Assembly (NCBI GenBank): GCA_003661825.1
Contig: QMWW01000001.1
Location: 1-49,404, forward strand
Source of the DNA: Thermoprotei archaeon
GTDB taxonomy: Archaea > Thermoproteota > Thermoprotei_A > Sulfolobales > Desulfurococcaceae
Length of the DNA: 49,404 nt
Direction of reading: 5' to 3'
Positions 1-8,565 of this stretch are shown here, in pieces; the first letter of the stretch is position 1; every line of letters begins with the position of its first letter. A program made the translations under genes and the position numbers. The notes beneath the pieces are model-generated. The model was not told the DNA's origin. It searched no databases and saw nothing but the letters and a program-made list of their open reading frames with translations.

Positions 1-691
1 GAACCAATACTCCGTTTCGTAGCTCGTAGACCCTATCCGCTAGGTCTAGGATCGGGAGAAATCTATGCTCAAAAACTAGTATCGAGACCCCCTTAGACTT
101 AAGCTCTACTAGGAGCTCTCTCAGCTTTACAGTACTATCATCGTCTAACCACATTAGTGGCTCATCGAGGAGGATGATGGAGGGATGGGTGATCGATGCC
201 TTAGCTATAGCCGTTCTCCTCAGCTCTCCTCCAGAGGCTTCAAAAATAGTTTTTCTAAGAATATCCCATGCACCAGTTGCGGCGGCCCAGCCCTCTACTT
301 CCCTAATAGCTTTCTCCCTATCTCCATATGCTTCTTCCGCGTACAAGAGGAGATCCACGCCTAGCCTGGGGTACACAAAGTGTGTATACGGGTTCTGGTT
401 TACCACCTTTACGTGACTAGCTGCTTCCTCCATAGATACTTCTCCGGAGAATGCACCGAGTATTGACACTTTACCACGTACTTCTCCTCCATAAACCTTT
501 ACGCCAATTCCTGATAGTGCTCTTACAAGAGAGGTTTTACCGGAACCGGTATCGCCTACTACGAGTATTATTTCCCCCCTATTCACTACAAGGTTCACTC
601 CTCTAAGCACCCACTCGCTATTGGGGTAGCGGAACCATAGGTTCTCTACTCTAAGTACTTCCCTACTGCTCGTATTCCTAGGCCTAGTCAT
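1..691 (-). CDS. ECF-type ABC transporter ATP-binding protein, 3'-truncated by the window edge
   Basis: Energy-coupling ATPase of a vitamin or metal importer, acting on the inner face of the membrane. The first 230 codons are present; the C-terminus runs off the window. Visible motifs are Walker A GDTGSGKTS near residue 47, Q-loop NQNP, signature variant SGGELRR, Walker B ILLDEP and an EHR switch histidine typical of ECF/CbiO ATPases. It starts at ATG 691, 14 bases after the stop of the membrane subunit, so the two are co-transcribed. Its substrate cannot be told. The ATPase family is certain; the ECF subclass is likely from the EHR motif and its neighbour. Confidence 0.88.
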   Translation of the reverse strand, partial: MTRPRNTSSREVLRVENLWFRYPNSEWVLRGVNLVVNRGEIILVVGDTGSGKTSLVRALSGIGVKVYGGEVRGKVSILGAFSGEVSMEEAASHVKVVNQNPYTHFVYPRLGVDLLLYAEEAYGDREKAIREVEGWAAATGAWDILRKTIFEASGGELRRTAIAKASITHPSIILLDEPLMWLDDDSTVKLRELLVELKSKGVSILVFEHRFLPILDLADRVYELRNGVLV

Positions 692-705
692 TGCTCACAA
701 TATCC

Positions 706-1299
706 TCAGATAGGTATTGTTCTGAGCTTCTTAAGGATACTTATAACGGGGAACGCCAATAGAACCGTGTATACAGCCGCTATAACGTTGAATAGTGATA
801 TAAGGTGCAGTATCTGGAGAACCATTAACAGTCCCTCCCAGTAATTTGTCGCTAACCCTAGGAAGTACATTAGGTAGAGTGGTGTAAAAGCTATGTTGAG
901 TAAAGCCATGAATACAACTCTCGACGCAGTAGCTAGTACTACTAGGAACATCTTTGTTTTCAGCGAATAACCCCACTTAGATACGAATTTTTCATGCATT
1001 AGTGCTACTGGTAAGTATGTGGAGAACTCTGCGAAAGCCTTCATAAAAGGACCTATAGGCTCAAGCGAACCTAGAGCCAGCACACCTAAGTAGAAGAGAG
1101 GAAGACCCATCAGAGTTGTAGCACGTAGAGAGACTAGACTGGCAACAACTAGTGGAACCCCGGCTAAGTCGAACAAGAGTATGGGTAGCAGTGGAAACGG
1201 TACTCTCACTACGTGTAGCGCAATAGCTGTAACCACGAGTAGTAGAACGAGGACAAGCCTGTGGAGACCAGTACTAGTACTTAAGCCTTGTCTAGCCAT
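706..1299 (-). CDS. Probable ECF transporter S component (substrate-binding membrane protein)
   Basis: Integral membrane protein of about 197 residues with five or six hydrophobic segments. The stretch FPLLPILLFDLAGVP followed by a glycine-rich second segment resembles the RibU/BioY-like S-component fold, in which a conserved Asp-x-x-x-x-Pro follows the first helix. It precedes the ATPase gene by 14 bases, which supports an importer role. I prefer the ATG at 1299 because a GGTGG motif lies eight bases before it; a GTG at 1311 would extend it by four codons. No T-component gene is visible, so it may lie beyond the ATPase. The substrate is unknown. Confidence 0.62.
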   Translation of the reverse strand: MARQGLSTSTGLHRLVLVLLLVVTAIALHVVRVPFPLLPILLFDLAGVPLVVASLVSLRATTLMGLPLFYLGVLALGSLEPIGPFMKAFAEFSTYLPVALMHEKFVSKWGYSLKTKMFLVVLATASRVVFMALLNIAFTPLYLMYFLGLATNYWEGLLMVLQILHLISLFNVIAAVYTVLLAFPVISILKKLRTIPI

Positions 1300-1483
1300 A
1301 CTACATGCCACCGGCTCGAACCGTGGACTGGAGGTTTTCGAGAAAGCACTTTAGCGCGAAGCCTATTCCGTTAAACACGTGTATCAGCTATAGCTCTTAA
1401 AACAGTATTGGTGCAATATGCTTCCCGCAACACATACGAGGAGGGAACGCTGGTTGAAGCTGGTCATAGCAGCGTATAGGTGG

Positions 1484-2290
1484 CTAAGGCTTAGCCGCTT
1501 TATTCAACGCTATAGCTAGCTCTAGCAGTTCCTTAGCCCTATCCCCATAGGATTCTAAAACCATAGTTATGGGGACTCCGCGCGTGGTACCAGACTCTTC
1601 CTCATAGCTTTCTCTAGAGGCTCCATCATTGGATGAGAACCCCTGTTTTAGCGGTGGATAAGTAGTGATAGCTAGTGCTACTGAATCTACCTCTCTACTC
1701 TCCGATCTCTCGACCGTCATATAGCGTCTCCTACTGAGAACTCCTACTATTACTCCTAAAGCTAAGAGAGCGGATCCTATAGCTATAGCGTAGCTTTGTG
1801 CGAGCAGATGCTCAATTAACATGGAGTAGATAGGCGTGAATACTAGGAGCAATAGGGAAGCTCCTAGAGCAGCTAGCACTACTCCTAGCGAGAGAAGCGG
1901 ATAGCTCAGCTTCCTAAGATGAGATAAGTAGAACATCTTTTCTATCCCACGGAAGGACCTAATACCCATTCTAGCTACATCGCTTAGGGGTAGGTAGAAG
2001 TACTGCACTAAATGACCTATACGTGAAGCTACTACAGCTTTCCCTCTTTCCTTACTGAATTCTCGTAGAAGCGTGGCACCATCTGCGGTTGACTGGAAAA
2101 AGACTAAGCGCTTATTAGTTAGAACAACCTCGAGATTCTTAAGGAAGAAGTAAGGATCACTACCGCTTACTAAGGGTATTATACTCAAGCCCTCGTATGC
2201 TTTGAGCTCGTCTACCCGAGCTCTATACAGGATCTTCTCTCCAGCTACTAGTAGTTCCTCGATCGCTACCGGTCTATACCCAGATTTCAA
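1484..2290 (-). CDS. Membrane protein with an N-terminal PH-like domain, function unknown
   Basis: 268 residues. The N-terminal part carries VVLTNKRLVFFQ near residues 55-66, a pattern typical of bacterial/archaeal PH-like (bPH) domains. Two hydrophobic hairpin segments follow at about residues 127-153 and 163-186, then a polar C-terminal tail rich in Ser and Glu. The TTG start overlaps the stop of the upstream helical protein gene by four bases (TTGA) and has GGTGGG in front, so translation is coupled. I do not know its function. The PH-like assignment rests on one motif and is tentative. Confidence 0.6.
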   Translation of the reverse strand: MKSGYRPVAIEELLVAGEKILYRARVDELKAYEGLSIIPLVSGSDPYFFLKNLEVVLTNKRLVFFQSTADGATLLREFSKERGKAVVASRIGHLVQYFYLPLSDVARMGIRSFRGIEKMFYLSHLRKLSYPLLSLGVVLAALGASLLLLVFTPIYSMLIEHLLAQSYAIAIGSALLALGVIVGVLSRRRYMTVERSESREVDSVALAITTYPPLKQGFSSNDGASRESYEEESGTTRGVPITMVLESYGDRAKELLELAIALNKAAKP

Positions 2291-2556
2291 CGTAGCCCAC
2301 CTAAGGCTCTCCTGAGATCGCCTATTATCTGGTCAATTACTTGGCTTACCTCCCAGAGGATCTTAGACCTTAGCTCGCTCACATTCTCCTCGCTAAGGCG
2401 TAGTTCGCGCGAAATCTCTAGGAGTATGTTGTCGAGCTGTCTTGACAGCTGGTTATAGGCTTCTCTTAGGAGATCGTTTACCTCGTCGCGGGGCTCCCAT
2501 AGGTTGTTCAAGAACTTGTCGACATCGCCGAGTTCCCTGCCCAAAGTAACACCCAT
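2287..2556 (-). CDS. Small helical protein, function unknown
   Basis: 89 residues, highly charged and predicted almost wholly alpha-helical; heptad-like Leu/Ile spacing in the central part suggests a coiled coil or helical hairpin. It has no Cys, no membrane segment and no recognised motif. It is the first gene of a two-gene unit with the PH-like membrane protein and overlaps it by four bases. A TATA-like CTATAAAAT lies about 30 bases upstream of the ATG and no Shine-Dalgarno is visible, consistent with a leaderless first gene. Confidence 0.6.
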   Translation of the reverse strand: MGVTLGRELGDVDKFLNNLWEPRDEVNDLLREAYNQLSRQLDNILLEISRELRLSEENVSELRSKILWEVSQVIDQIIGDLRRALGGLR

Positions 2557-2584
2557 TCTCTAGTCCGTATAAAGCCGTCTACAA

Positions 2585-2593
2585 CTATAAAAT
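2585..2593 (-). promoter_or_regulatory. TATA-like element for the two-gene unknown unit
   Basis: Read on the minus strand this is ATTTTATAG, centred about 32 bases before the ATG at 2556. That spacing fits transcription starting at or just before the start codon (leaderless). The mirror is at 46812-46820. Confidence 0.4.
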
Positions 2594-2708
2594 GCCGTGT
2601 TTATAAACTATTAAGTTTTGTTCTAGGCCCTGTTTCCTAAAGACCTAATCGCGGCTAAGACTTAATATCAAAGCCGTACTATACACTTCATTAAGGTGTA
2701 GCGTAGAG

Positions 2709-3584
2709 TTGGTTGACACTGGCTGGTTAGGTATAGATATTATCGGTTTCCTCTTCTGGATAGTCCTGTTATATGCTCTGATACATCCACAGCTCCGGAT
2801 GAGGAGTTTACAGCACGCAAGGCTACACATCATACAGAGCATTGAGAGAAAGTACGGCTGGCGCGTTATAACGATGATACACCGCCAGGAGAGGATAGGG
2901 TTCTTCGGCATACCGGTCTACAGGTACATAGACATAGAGGATTCAGAAGCTATACTGAGAGCTATAAGGAGTACACCGCCAGAACAACCTATAGCTCTGA
3001 TCCTACATACCCCTGGAGGACTAGTGCTAGCTGCTTCCCAGATAGCTATGGCTCTAAAGAAGCATAAAGGCGAGAAGATAGTTATAATCCCCCACTACGC
3101 TATGAGCGGAGGCACCCTTGTAGCACTCGCAGCCGATAAGATAATAATGGATCCAGACGCTGTCCTAGGACCTCTAGATCCCCAGCTACAGACCCCCAAG
3201 GGAGTGTTTCCAGCGCCCTCTCTAATCAAGATAGCTAGAACCAAGGGAAATAAGGCAAGCGATACAACGCTGATATACGCTGATGTAGCCGAGAAAGCTC
3301 TCAGCGAAATCCAGGAGATAATAGTGTATTTATTAAAAGACAGGCTCGGAGAAGATAAAGCGAGAGAAATAGCTAGGAAGTTGACCGAAGGCTACTATAC
3401 ACACGACTACCCAATAACAGCTGAGGAAGCCAAGGCTATGGGTCTTCCAGTATCGACAGATGTACCGCCAGAAATCTACGAGTTAATGGAGCTCTATCCC
3501 CAGGCAATACAGCAGAGACCAGGCGTCGAATATCTACCTAGGCCGCAAATACCCTACTACCATCACAGAGGTAGGGAGAGGTAG
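2709..3584 (+). CDS. SDH/ClpP-class membrane-bound serine protease
   Basis: 291 residues. One N-terminal membrane segment (about 7-24) anchors a crotonase-fold protease domain of the serine dehydrogenase proteinase (SDH_sah) / SppA-like class. HTPGG (100-104) forms the oxyanion-side loop, and AMSGGT (131-136) carries the likely nucleophile Ser133. The later GPLDPQL also fits this class. Such proteins are thought to degrade membrane or small peptides at the cytoplasmic membrane. The TTG start is supported by AAGGTG ten bases upstream. It heads a group of plus-strand genes with the next two but is separated from them by 76 bases or more. Confidence 0.85.
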   Translation: MVDTGWLGIDIIGFLFWIVLLYALIHPQLRMRSLQHARLHIIQSIERKYGWRVITMIHRQERIGFFGIPVYRYIDIEDSEAILRAIRSTPPEQPIALILHTPGGLVLAASQIAMALKKHKGEKIVIIPHYAMSGGTLVALAADKIIMDPDAVLGPLDPQLQTPKGVFPAPSLIKIARTKGNKASDTTLIYADVAEKALSEIQEIIVYLLKDRLGEDKAREIARKLTEGYYTHDYPITAEEAKAMGLPVSTDVPPEIYELMELYPQAIQQRPGVEYLPRPQIPYYHHRGRER

Positions 3585-3660
3585 CTGGGTATGCTGCAAC
3601 GATCCCGAAAGGCTCGAGCGGCTAGTTTATAGCTGTATAATGCAAAATATACTATAGGGG

Positions 3661-4032
3661 ATGAATCTAGTGGAAATATACAATATCCTAGCCGCAGAGA
3701 AAGGATTTGAGAGAACAATGGGCGATGTCCTCAGGGTATTAGGGCTATATCACAGGCTATGGCTATCCGAGATCTACGTTGAGATCAAGGGGATGAATAC
3801 TACGCTGAGAGAAGATATTCCAGAATACAGTGATATAGTAAAAGCCGTTAACGAGCTGAAGAACAAGGGATACGTATATGTTGAGAAAAGGACAAGGAGT
3901 TCTCTAGCAAGCACTGAAGGCGTAGAGGACTACCTTGTCTCGCTCGCCGGGCTCAGAGAAGTAGTACTAGCTCTACTCAGTGATAGGAAGCTAGTAGACT
4001 ACGTAAAAATTAAGCGGAGTATGTTCAGGTAA
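3661..4032 (+). CDS. Small winged-helix-like protein, function unknown
   Basis: 123 residues, soluble. The middle part, a helix followed by DIVKAVNELKNKGYVYVEKR, has the helix-strand-turn-strand pattern of a winged-helix DNA-binding domain: a short recognition helix, then a basic wing. This is a fold guess, not a family match. The ATG follows GGGG directly, and a GTTTATAG element at about 3625-3633 is placed for a leaderless or near-leaderless transcript. It lies between a membrane protease and a transglutaminase-like gene without overlap, so it may be transcribed alone. Confidence 0.6.
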   Translation: MNLVEIYNILAAEKGFERTMGDVLRVLGLYHRLWLSEIYVEIKGMNTTLREDIPEYSDIVKAVNELKNKGYVYVEKRTRSSLASTEGVEDYLVSLAGLREVVLALLSDRKLVDYVKIKRSMFR

Positions 4033-4152
4033 ATCCGCGATGACGTAAACATACAGAGGATACCGTTAAACACTAGAAGCAAATTAGAGAGCGGAGCAAG
4101 GTATTTGGGCGGTTCTAGACATAGCTATTAGTAGACTCTGTAAGTGGTTGTT

Positions 4153-5196
4153 ATGATTTCTACTTCTAGATCGGCTTGCATATGTATAGGCTTGAGAGAG
4201 CTGGTAGTACTTATCCTTATCTCAGCAGTAGCCGTAGCACTAGCCAGTTTTTTCGTCGCAAAACAGCTCGTAGAGAGTACTCAGCGCTTTACAGAGAACA
4301 GGGTGGACGGGGGAGATATAGCCGGGACTATACGTAGCTATATAGCCGCGGTAGAACCCGATATACGTAGAAGAGCGGTCGAGATCTTGGAGAAGTACCT
4401 AGCTACTAATAGGACTATTCTGTGGGATGTAGTGAAGGTCTACCCGGGCTCTTGGAGCATAGTTACATTCGAGGTTTACCCAAGCCTCGTCTACGAGATC
4501 AGGGTAAAGGTGCTAAAAACATGCCAGAAAGAATCCTGCGATGTAGTGGTTCTATTGAAGAACGCGAAGTGGAGCACTGTTAGGAACCTCGGTAGAGTAG
4601 CTGATGCAGAGTTCAGCTACACGCTATCGGGAGCTACGTGGAGAGAACACCACAGACTATACCTAGATAACACGTACTCTAACGAGACTAAGAGCGTAAT
4701 AGTTTCAATTAGCGTTCGCTTCCCCCAGTCCTTTATGAATAATGATGTCTTCAAGGTACATGCTATAAGTAGCTGGGTTAACGCGAACATAAAGTATCTC
4801 AGCGATCCATGGGGGCTAGAGTATGTGTCATCGCCTACAGAGGTAATAGAAGTAGGTGCTGGGGACTGCGAAGACTACGCTGTACTGCTAGCTACTCTCT
4901 ACCGTAGCGTAGGGCTAAAGGCTGCTGTAGGACTAGTCGATACAGATGGCGACGAATACGCTGAACACGCTGCTACCCTAGTCTACCTAGAGCGCGATAT
5001 CAGTAGCTTAGAGCTATTACTAGAGTCTATATCACAGGTTCTAGGCTATAGGGGTATTAGGTATCCATATATAAAAGCCGAGGATAACGAGCAGGCTGTA
5101 TGGGTTATAGTAGACCCTATAATGGCTATCGACCCTCCCAAAGACTGGAGGATAGGGCACGACTACTATAGCTTTATACTAGTGATAGATCCCTAG
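4153..5196 (+). CDS. Membrane-anchored transglutaminase-like (papain-fold) protein
   Basis: 347 residues from the ATG at 4153; a GTG three codons earlier is possible, but its GTGG fits better as a ribosome-binding site. One N-terminal membrane segment (about residues 15-37) is followed by an extracytoplasmic part. The transglutaminase core shows Cys239 in GDCEDYAVL, His272 in AEHAA and Asp321 in IVDPI, the Cys-His-Asp order of this superfamily. It is probably a surface protease or protein-modifying enzyme; the substrate is unknown. The catalytic residues look intact. Confidence 0.8.
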   Translation: MISTSRSACICIGLRELVVLILISAVAVALASFFVAKQLVESTQRFTENRVDGGDIAGTIRSYIAAVEPDIRRRAVEILEKYLATNRTILWDVVKVYPGSWSIVTFEVYPSLVYEIRVKVLKTCQKESCDVVVLLKNAKWSTVRNLGRVADAEFSYTLSGATWREHHRLYLDNTYSNETKSVIVSISVRFPQSFMNNDVFKVHAISSWVNANIKYLSDPWGLEYVSSPTEVIEVGAGDCEDYAVLLATLYRSVGLKAAVGLVDTDGDEYAEHAATLVYLERDISSLELLLESISQVLGYRGIRYPYIKAEDNEQAVWVIVDPIMAIDPPKDWRIGHDYYSFILVIDP

Positions 5197-5218
5197 GATG
5201 TAAGTACTTCATAACTTG

Positions 5219-5878
5219 CTAAGGGATAATAGATACTTTCAGGAACCTATTGAGTAGAGAGTTTGTACCGAATAGGAATAGGAGAGAAGCAAGAATAAGC
5301 AGTAGCGCTTTGTACCTCTTGCTACTCATCACTCTCAGCCCTTTCCTAGCCAAGCCAGCTACAAAACCTAGCCACAGGAAATCCATCCATACATGGCTGG
5401 AGTACATGACTAGGATTCCAAGAATCCCTGTTCCAGCTAGTAGCGATATAAGGGTGAAGCCTATGCTCAGCCACCATAGCAGGAAGCATATGTTTAGACC
5501 GGTAAAAGCTATGCCGACTACTACGGGGTTTCTGAGTAGAGAACTGTTACTACTAGCACTACCTTCTAGCCAGGATCCTCTCAAGGAGTCTCTAACCAGC
5601 AGTACTGCGAAGTAGAATAGTACAAGTGATCCGCTAGCTACTAGGAGATCGCCGAAAACCCCGGTGAGTACAGCTTCTACTTGAGACATAAAATAAAATA
5701 GTACTGCTATGTAAGGTAGCTCTACGAGCATGTGCCCAAGAGCTACTAGGAGGCCTCCTTTAAACCCCTGCTTTGAGCCGATCGCTATAGTCGCTATAGT
5801 TAGAGGACGTGGGCTCAGAGCACCCGAGGGCGAGACCATAAGCGTTAAGTAGACTAGTGTGTATAGGCTTGAAGCCAT
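5219..5878 (-). CDS. LysE/RhtB-family amino-acid exporter-like protein
   Basis: 219 residues with about six membrane helices. The N-terminal PRPLTIATIAIG followed by KQGFKGGLLVALGH matches the LysE translocator signature (G-P near the start of helix 1, then a G-x(3)-G-rich helix 2). The family exports amino acids or small solutes from the cell. It converges with the transglutaminase-like gene, 22 bases apart, and diverges from the K+ channel gene. ATG start; a TTTTATATGG element on the minus strand about 90 bases upstream is the likely promoter. Confidence 0.78.
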   Translation of the reverse strand: MASSLYTLVYLTLMVSPSGALSPRPLTIATIAIGSKQGFKGGLLVALGHMLVELPYIAVLFYFMSQVEAVLTGVFGDLLVASGSLVLFYFAVLLVRDSLRGSWLEGSASSNSSLLRNPVVVGIAFTGLNICFLLWWLSIGFTLISLLAGTGILGILVMYSSHVWMDFLWLGFVAGLARKGLRVMSSKRYKALLLILASLLFLFGTNSLLNRFLKVSIIP

Positions 5879-5965
5879 ATGCTCTAAACCCGCAGTGTTT
5901 TTTCTACCAAGCCTCCACGTTAGATGGTATCTAGGGCCCGCCCCTATACGGATCTACGCAAGATG

Positions 5966-5975
5966 CCATATAAAA
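5966..5975 (-). promoter_or_regulatory. TATA-like element for the LysE-family gene
   Basis: Minus-strand TTTTATATGG, giving a leader of roughly 60 bases before the ATG at 5878. Spacing is inferred from archaeal promoter norms. The mirror is at 43430-43439. Confidence 0.4.
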
Positions 5976-6014
5976 CTAGTACTATTCAACACTACTTGCT
6001 GACCAGCCTTCGCT

Positions 6015-6037
6015 GTAGAGCTACCAAACAGCTCTAC
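6015..6037. promoter_or_regulatory. 8-bp inverted repeat between two divergent promoters
   Basis: GTAGAGCT and AGCTCTAC are exact complements separated by seven bases (ACCAAAC). The dyad lies between the TATA-like boxes of the LysE gene (5966-5975, minus) and the K+ channel gene (about 6086-6096, plus), so it is probably outside both transcripts. That favours a protein-binding operator over an RNA hairpin. Confidence 0.4.
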
Positions 6038-6085
6038 CGGGTTAGTAGCTTATTTTAGCCGCTCTAGATGAGGCAAGAGCCCTCA

Positions 6086-6096
6086 AGAATAAATAC
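6086..6096 (+). promoter_or_regulatory. BRE/TATA-like element for the K+ channel gene
   Basis: AGAATAAATAC preceded by purines, about 60-70 bases before the TTG start at 6156. This implies a leader of about 35-40 bases, consistent with the clear Shine-Dalgarno GGTGGT at 6143-6148. Confidence 0.35.
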
Positions 6097-6155
6097 AACA
6101 CGCAATACCTATTAGGATAAGGTATAGCTGTGCCAATTACTTGGTGGTGTAGCTG

Positions 6156-7154
6156 TTGTCGGTTGTCGTAGTCTTTTACAAGATTAGGAAAATGCTGATG
6201 AGGCTTTCCAAGAAGAAGGTCCTGATAGTAGTAATATTCTTTGTAACAACTCTGTTTTTCAACGCATCCCTGTTCTACTATGTGGAGAGCGTTATAGGTG
6301 GACGCGCTGATGTAGATTTCTATCTATCGATGTACTGGGCGCTGATAACTATGTCTACTATAGGCTATGGAGACGTTACTCCTAGAACAGAGCTGGGATA
6401 CGCTGTAGCATCTGTAGCTGCTGTAATGGGTATAGTGGTATATACCTTAACGATATCCGTTATAGCCGATGCATTCCTATCTAATATGTTGAAGAACCTG
6501 ATGGGGCTTGGTAAGATGAAGAAACAGATACTGGTAATTGGTGATAGTGGTTCTTGCGCCGAGGTAGTTGATGAGCTAGTTAAGAACAGGCTGGAAACAG
6601 TTACTGGATGGGTTAAAGGCGAAATGCCTAAGAACCCGCTACCAGTAGACTACGTCGTAGGGGATTACAGCGAGGACACTCTGAAGAGAGCTGGTGTAGA
6701 ACACGCTAAACACGTAATACTCTGTCTTGAAGACGACGACAAGGCTCTACACCTCTCCCTTCTCGTGAGGAAGCTTAACAAAAAAGCACGTATAACCGCT
6801 ATAGTGTCATCGGAGGAAACAAGAGAGCTTCTGCACGAGCTTAGAGTAGACTATATTCTATCTAGTAGGATGCTCGGCAGGCTCGCGGCTTCATCGGTGT
6901 TCGAACCCCTTGTAGTGAACTTCTTAACCGAGGTATCGACTGCGAGAGGCTACGCAGACCTAGTAGAGCATGTTGTAAGTGATAGAGAAGAAGGTATTAC
7001 TGTTGAGGAGCTCGAGCTTATGCTTGGTGGGAAGACGAAAGAAAAGTATAAAGCGCTACTGCTAGTAAGAGGTGAGCACAGCGTATTCCTCCCAGGACCG
7101 GATACCATGCTTAAACGCGGAGACCGCTTAGTTCTACTAAAAGCCCTGCACTAA
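6156..7154 (+). CDS. MthK-like potassium channel with RCK domain
   Basis: 332 residues. The order is membrane helix 1 (about 21-44), pore loop with selectivity filter TIGYGDVTP (68-76), membrane helix 2 (about 81-106), an RCK N-lobe Rossmann domain (about 124-240) and a TrkA-C lobe to the end (FLPGPDTMLKRGDRLVLL). This is a two-helix K+ channel gated by a cytoplasmic ligand ring, Ca2+ in the MthK archetype. The nucleotide loop VIGDSGS departs from the classic GxGxxG, as in MthK itself. The TTG start is fixed by GGTGGT five to eight bases upstream. It stands alone. Confidence 0.93.
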   Translation: MSVVVVFYKIRKMLMRLSKKKVLIVVIFFVTTLFFNASLFYYVESVIGGRADVDFYLSMYWALITMSTIGYGDVTPRTELGYAVASVAAVMGIVVYTLTISVIADAFLSNMLKNLMGLGKMKKQILVIGDSGSCAEVVDELVKNRLETVTGWVKGEMPKNPLPVDYVVGDYSEDTLKRAGVEHAKHVILCLEDDDKALHLSLLVRKLNKKARITAIVSSEETRELLHELRVDYILSSRMLGRLAASSVFEPLVVNFLTEVSTARGYADLVEHVVSDREEGITVEELELMLGGKTKEKYKALLLVRGEHSVFLPGPDTMLKRGDRLVLLKALH

Positions 7155-7217
7155 ACGGCTTGATCCGCTCGTCTGTTTATACGGGTAGTACCGCCTAGTA
7201 AGTCGTGGGGAGAACTA

Positions 7218-8561
7218 TTGGCTTCTGTATGCCCACTAAGCTACAGGTACGGTTCAGGGGAGATGCGGAACCTCTTGTCTAGAGAGAACCTTCTAAACAA
7301 GATGGTATATGTGGAGAAAGCAGTTATGCGGAGTTTAGAGGAAGCCGGGTTTGCGCCTAGAGGCTGTAGCGAGGAAGTGGAGAAAGCCGGGGCTCGAGTA
7401 GCAGTTGAAGACGTAGACAGGATGGAGAGGGAAACGGGACACGATACAGCGTCTCTAGCTATTCTCCTTGCAGAGCACAGCGGTATTTGCGGGCGCTACG
7501 TCCACTTAGGCGTTACGAGCAACGATGTCATCGATACTGCCTGGGCTTTAGTACTCCGCGAAGCACTAGACCTCTTACTGGATAGGCTAGCCAAGGTGAT
7601 CGCGAAGATAGCCTCTTTAGCTAGAGAGTACCGAGACCTCGTGTGTATTGGGAGAACTCATGGACAGCACGCTCTACCAATAACCCTGGGATTCAAGTTC
7701 GCGAACTATGTATATGAACTCGCTAGAAGCTACGAGCGTATCGTAGAAGCTAGGAAGAGGCTGGTTAGGTGCAAGATTTCCGGCGCCGTAGGCACTATGG
7801 CTGCTTGGGGAGAAAAGGGATTAATTGTACAGAGAACTGCATGTAGAGAGCTCGGTTTGGAACCACACTCTATCACGACTCAGATCGCTCCGCGCGACGG
7901 CTATGCAGAGCTCGTAGCTAATCTCTCCATCCTCGCTAGTCAGCTAGACAGGCTAGCCCTAGAGATCAGGGAGCTAGCTAGACCGGAGATAGGAGAAGTA
8001 GTTATCGCCCCGAAGATGATCGGGAGCAGTACTATGCCGCACAAGAACAACCCGGTAGTAGCTGAGAGGATCTCGGGGCTCTCCAGAATCCTACGCGGTT
8101 TAGCGGTATCAGCTCTAGAGAATATAGTTACCATGCACGAAAGAGACCTGAGTAATAGTAGCTGTGAGAGACTACTACTACCACACACTCTACTAGTAGC
8201 TGATCAGATGCTGATAGATACGGAGAAAGTCCTCGGATCAATTAGGATTAATAGAGAGGCTATCAAGAGGAACCTAGAGCTGTTAAGAGGAGTAATAGCT
8301 TCGGAGTGCTTAATGGTGAAACTTGTTCTGAAAAGCGGTATGCCTAGACACGAAGCACATAGAGCTCTCTCTTTACTAGTCCGTAGATCTTTAGATGAGA
8401 GAAGGGATTTCCTAGAGGTGTTTAGAGAGAGCGATCTCTCGTCAAAGCTGGATAGCAGCGATGCATACGAGTGCTTTAACTATGAAAACTACCTAGGTAG
8501 CTATAGAGAGCTTATAGATAGAGCGCTATCCTATGCTGAAAACGTCCTTGGAAAGAGGTGA
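7218..8561 (+). CDS. purB: Adenylosuccinate lyase
   Basis: 447 residues, standard length for the fumarase/aspartase superfamily. It cleaves adenylosuccinate to AMP and fumarate, and SAICAR to AICAR. Conserved blocks are HDT (75-77), TSND (100-103), RTHGQHALP (146-154) with the general acid/base histidine, and the signature loop GSSTMPHKNNPV (269-280) with the catalytic serine. The TTG start has GTGGGG seven bases upstream. Its stop lies within the ribosome-binding site of purA, so the two are coupled and complete AMP synthesis from IMP. Confidence 0.95.
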   Translation: MASVCPLSYRYGSGEMRNLLSRENLLNKMVYVEKAVMRSLEEAGFAPRGCSEEVEKAGARVAVEDVDRMERETGHDTASLAILLAEHSGICGRYVHLGVTSNDVIDTAWALVLREALDLLLDRLAKVIAKIASLAREYRDLVCIGRTHGQHALPITLGFKFANYVYELARSYERIVEARKRLVRCKISGAVGTMAAWGEKGLIVQRTACRELGLEPHSITTQIAPRDGYAELVANLSILASQLDRLALEIRELARPEIGEVVIAPKMIGSSTMPHKNNPVVAERISGLSRILRGLAVSALENIVTMHERDLSNSSCERLLLPHTLLVADQMLIDTEKVLGSIRINREAIKRNLELLRGVIASECLMVKLVLKSGMPRHEAHRALSLLVRRSLDERRDFLEVFRESDLSSKLDSSDAYECFNYENYLGSYRELIDRALSYAENVLGKR

Positions 8562-8565
8562 TCAT

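Noticed and set aside
1312..1483. A GGTTCGAGCC stretch resembling a tRNA T-loop (minus strand, near 1312)
   Set aside because: The flanking bases do not form a five-pair T stem and no acceptor or anticodon arm lies upstream. I see no other gene in this gap.
8533..8565. Upstream TTG start for purA
   Set aside because: It would overlap purB by 29 bases, lacks a ribosome-binding site and adds residues not typical of the family. ATG 8566 with GAGGTGAT is better.
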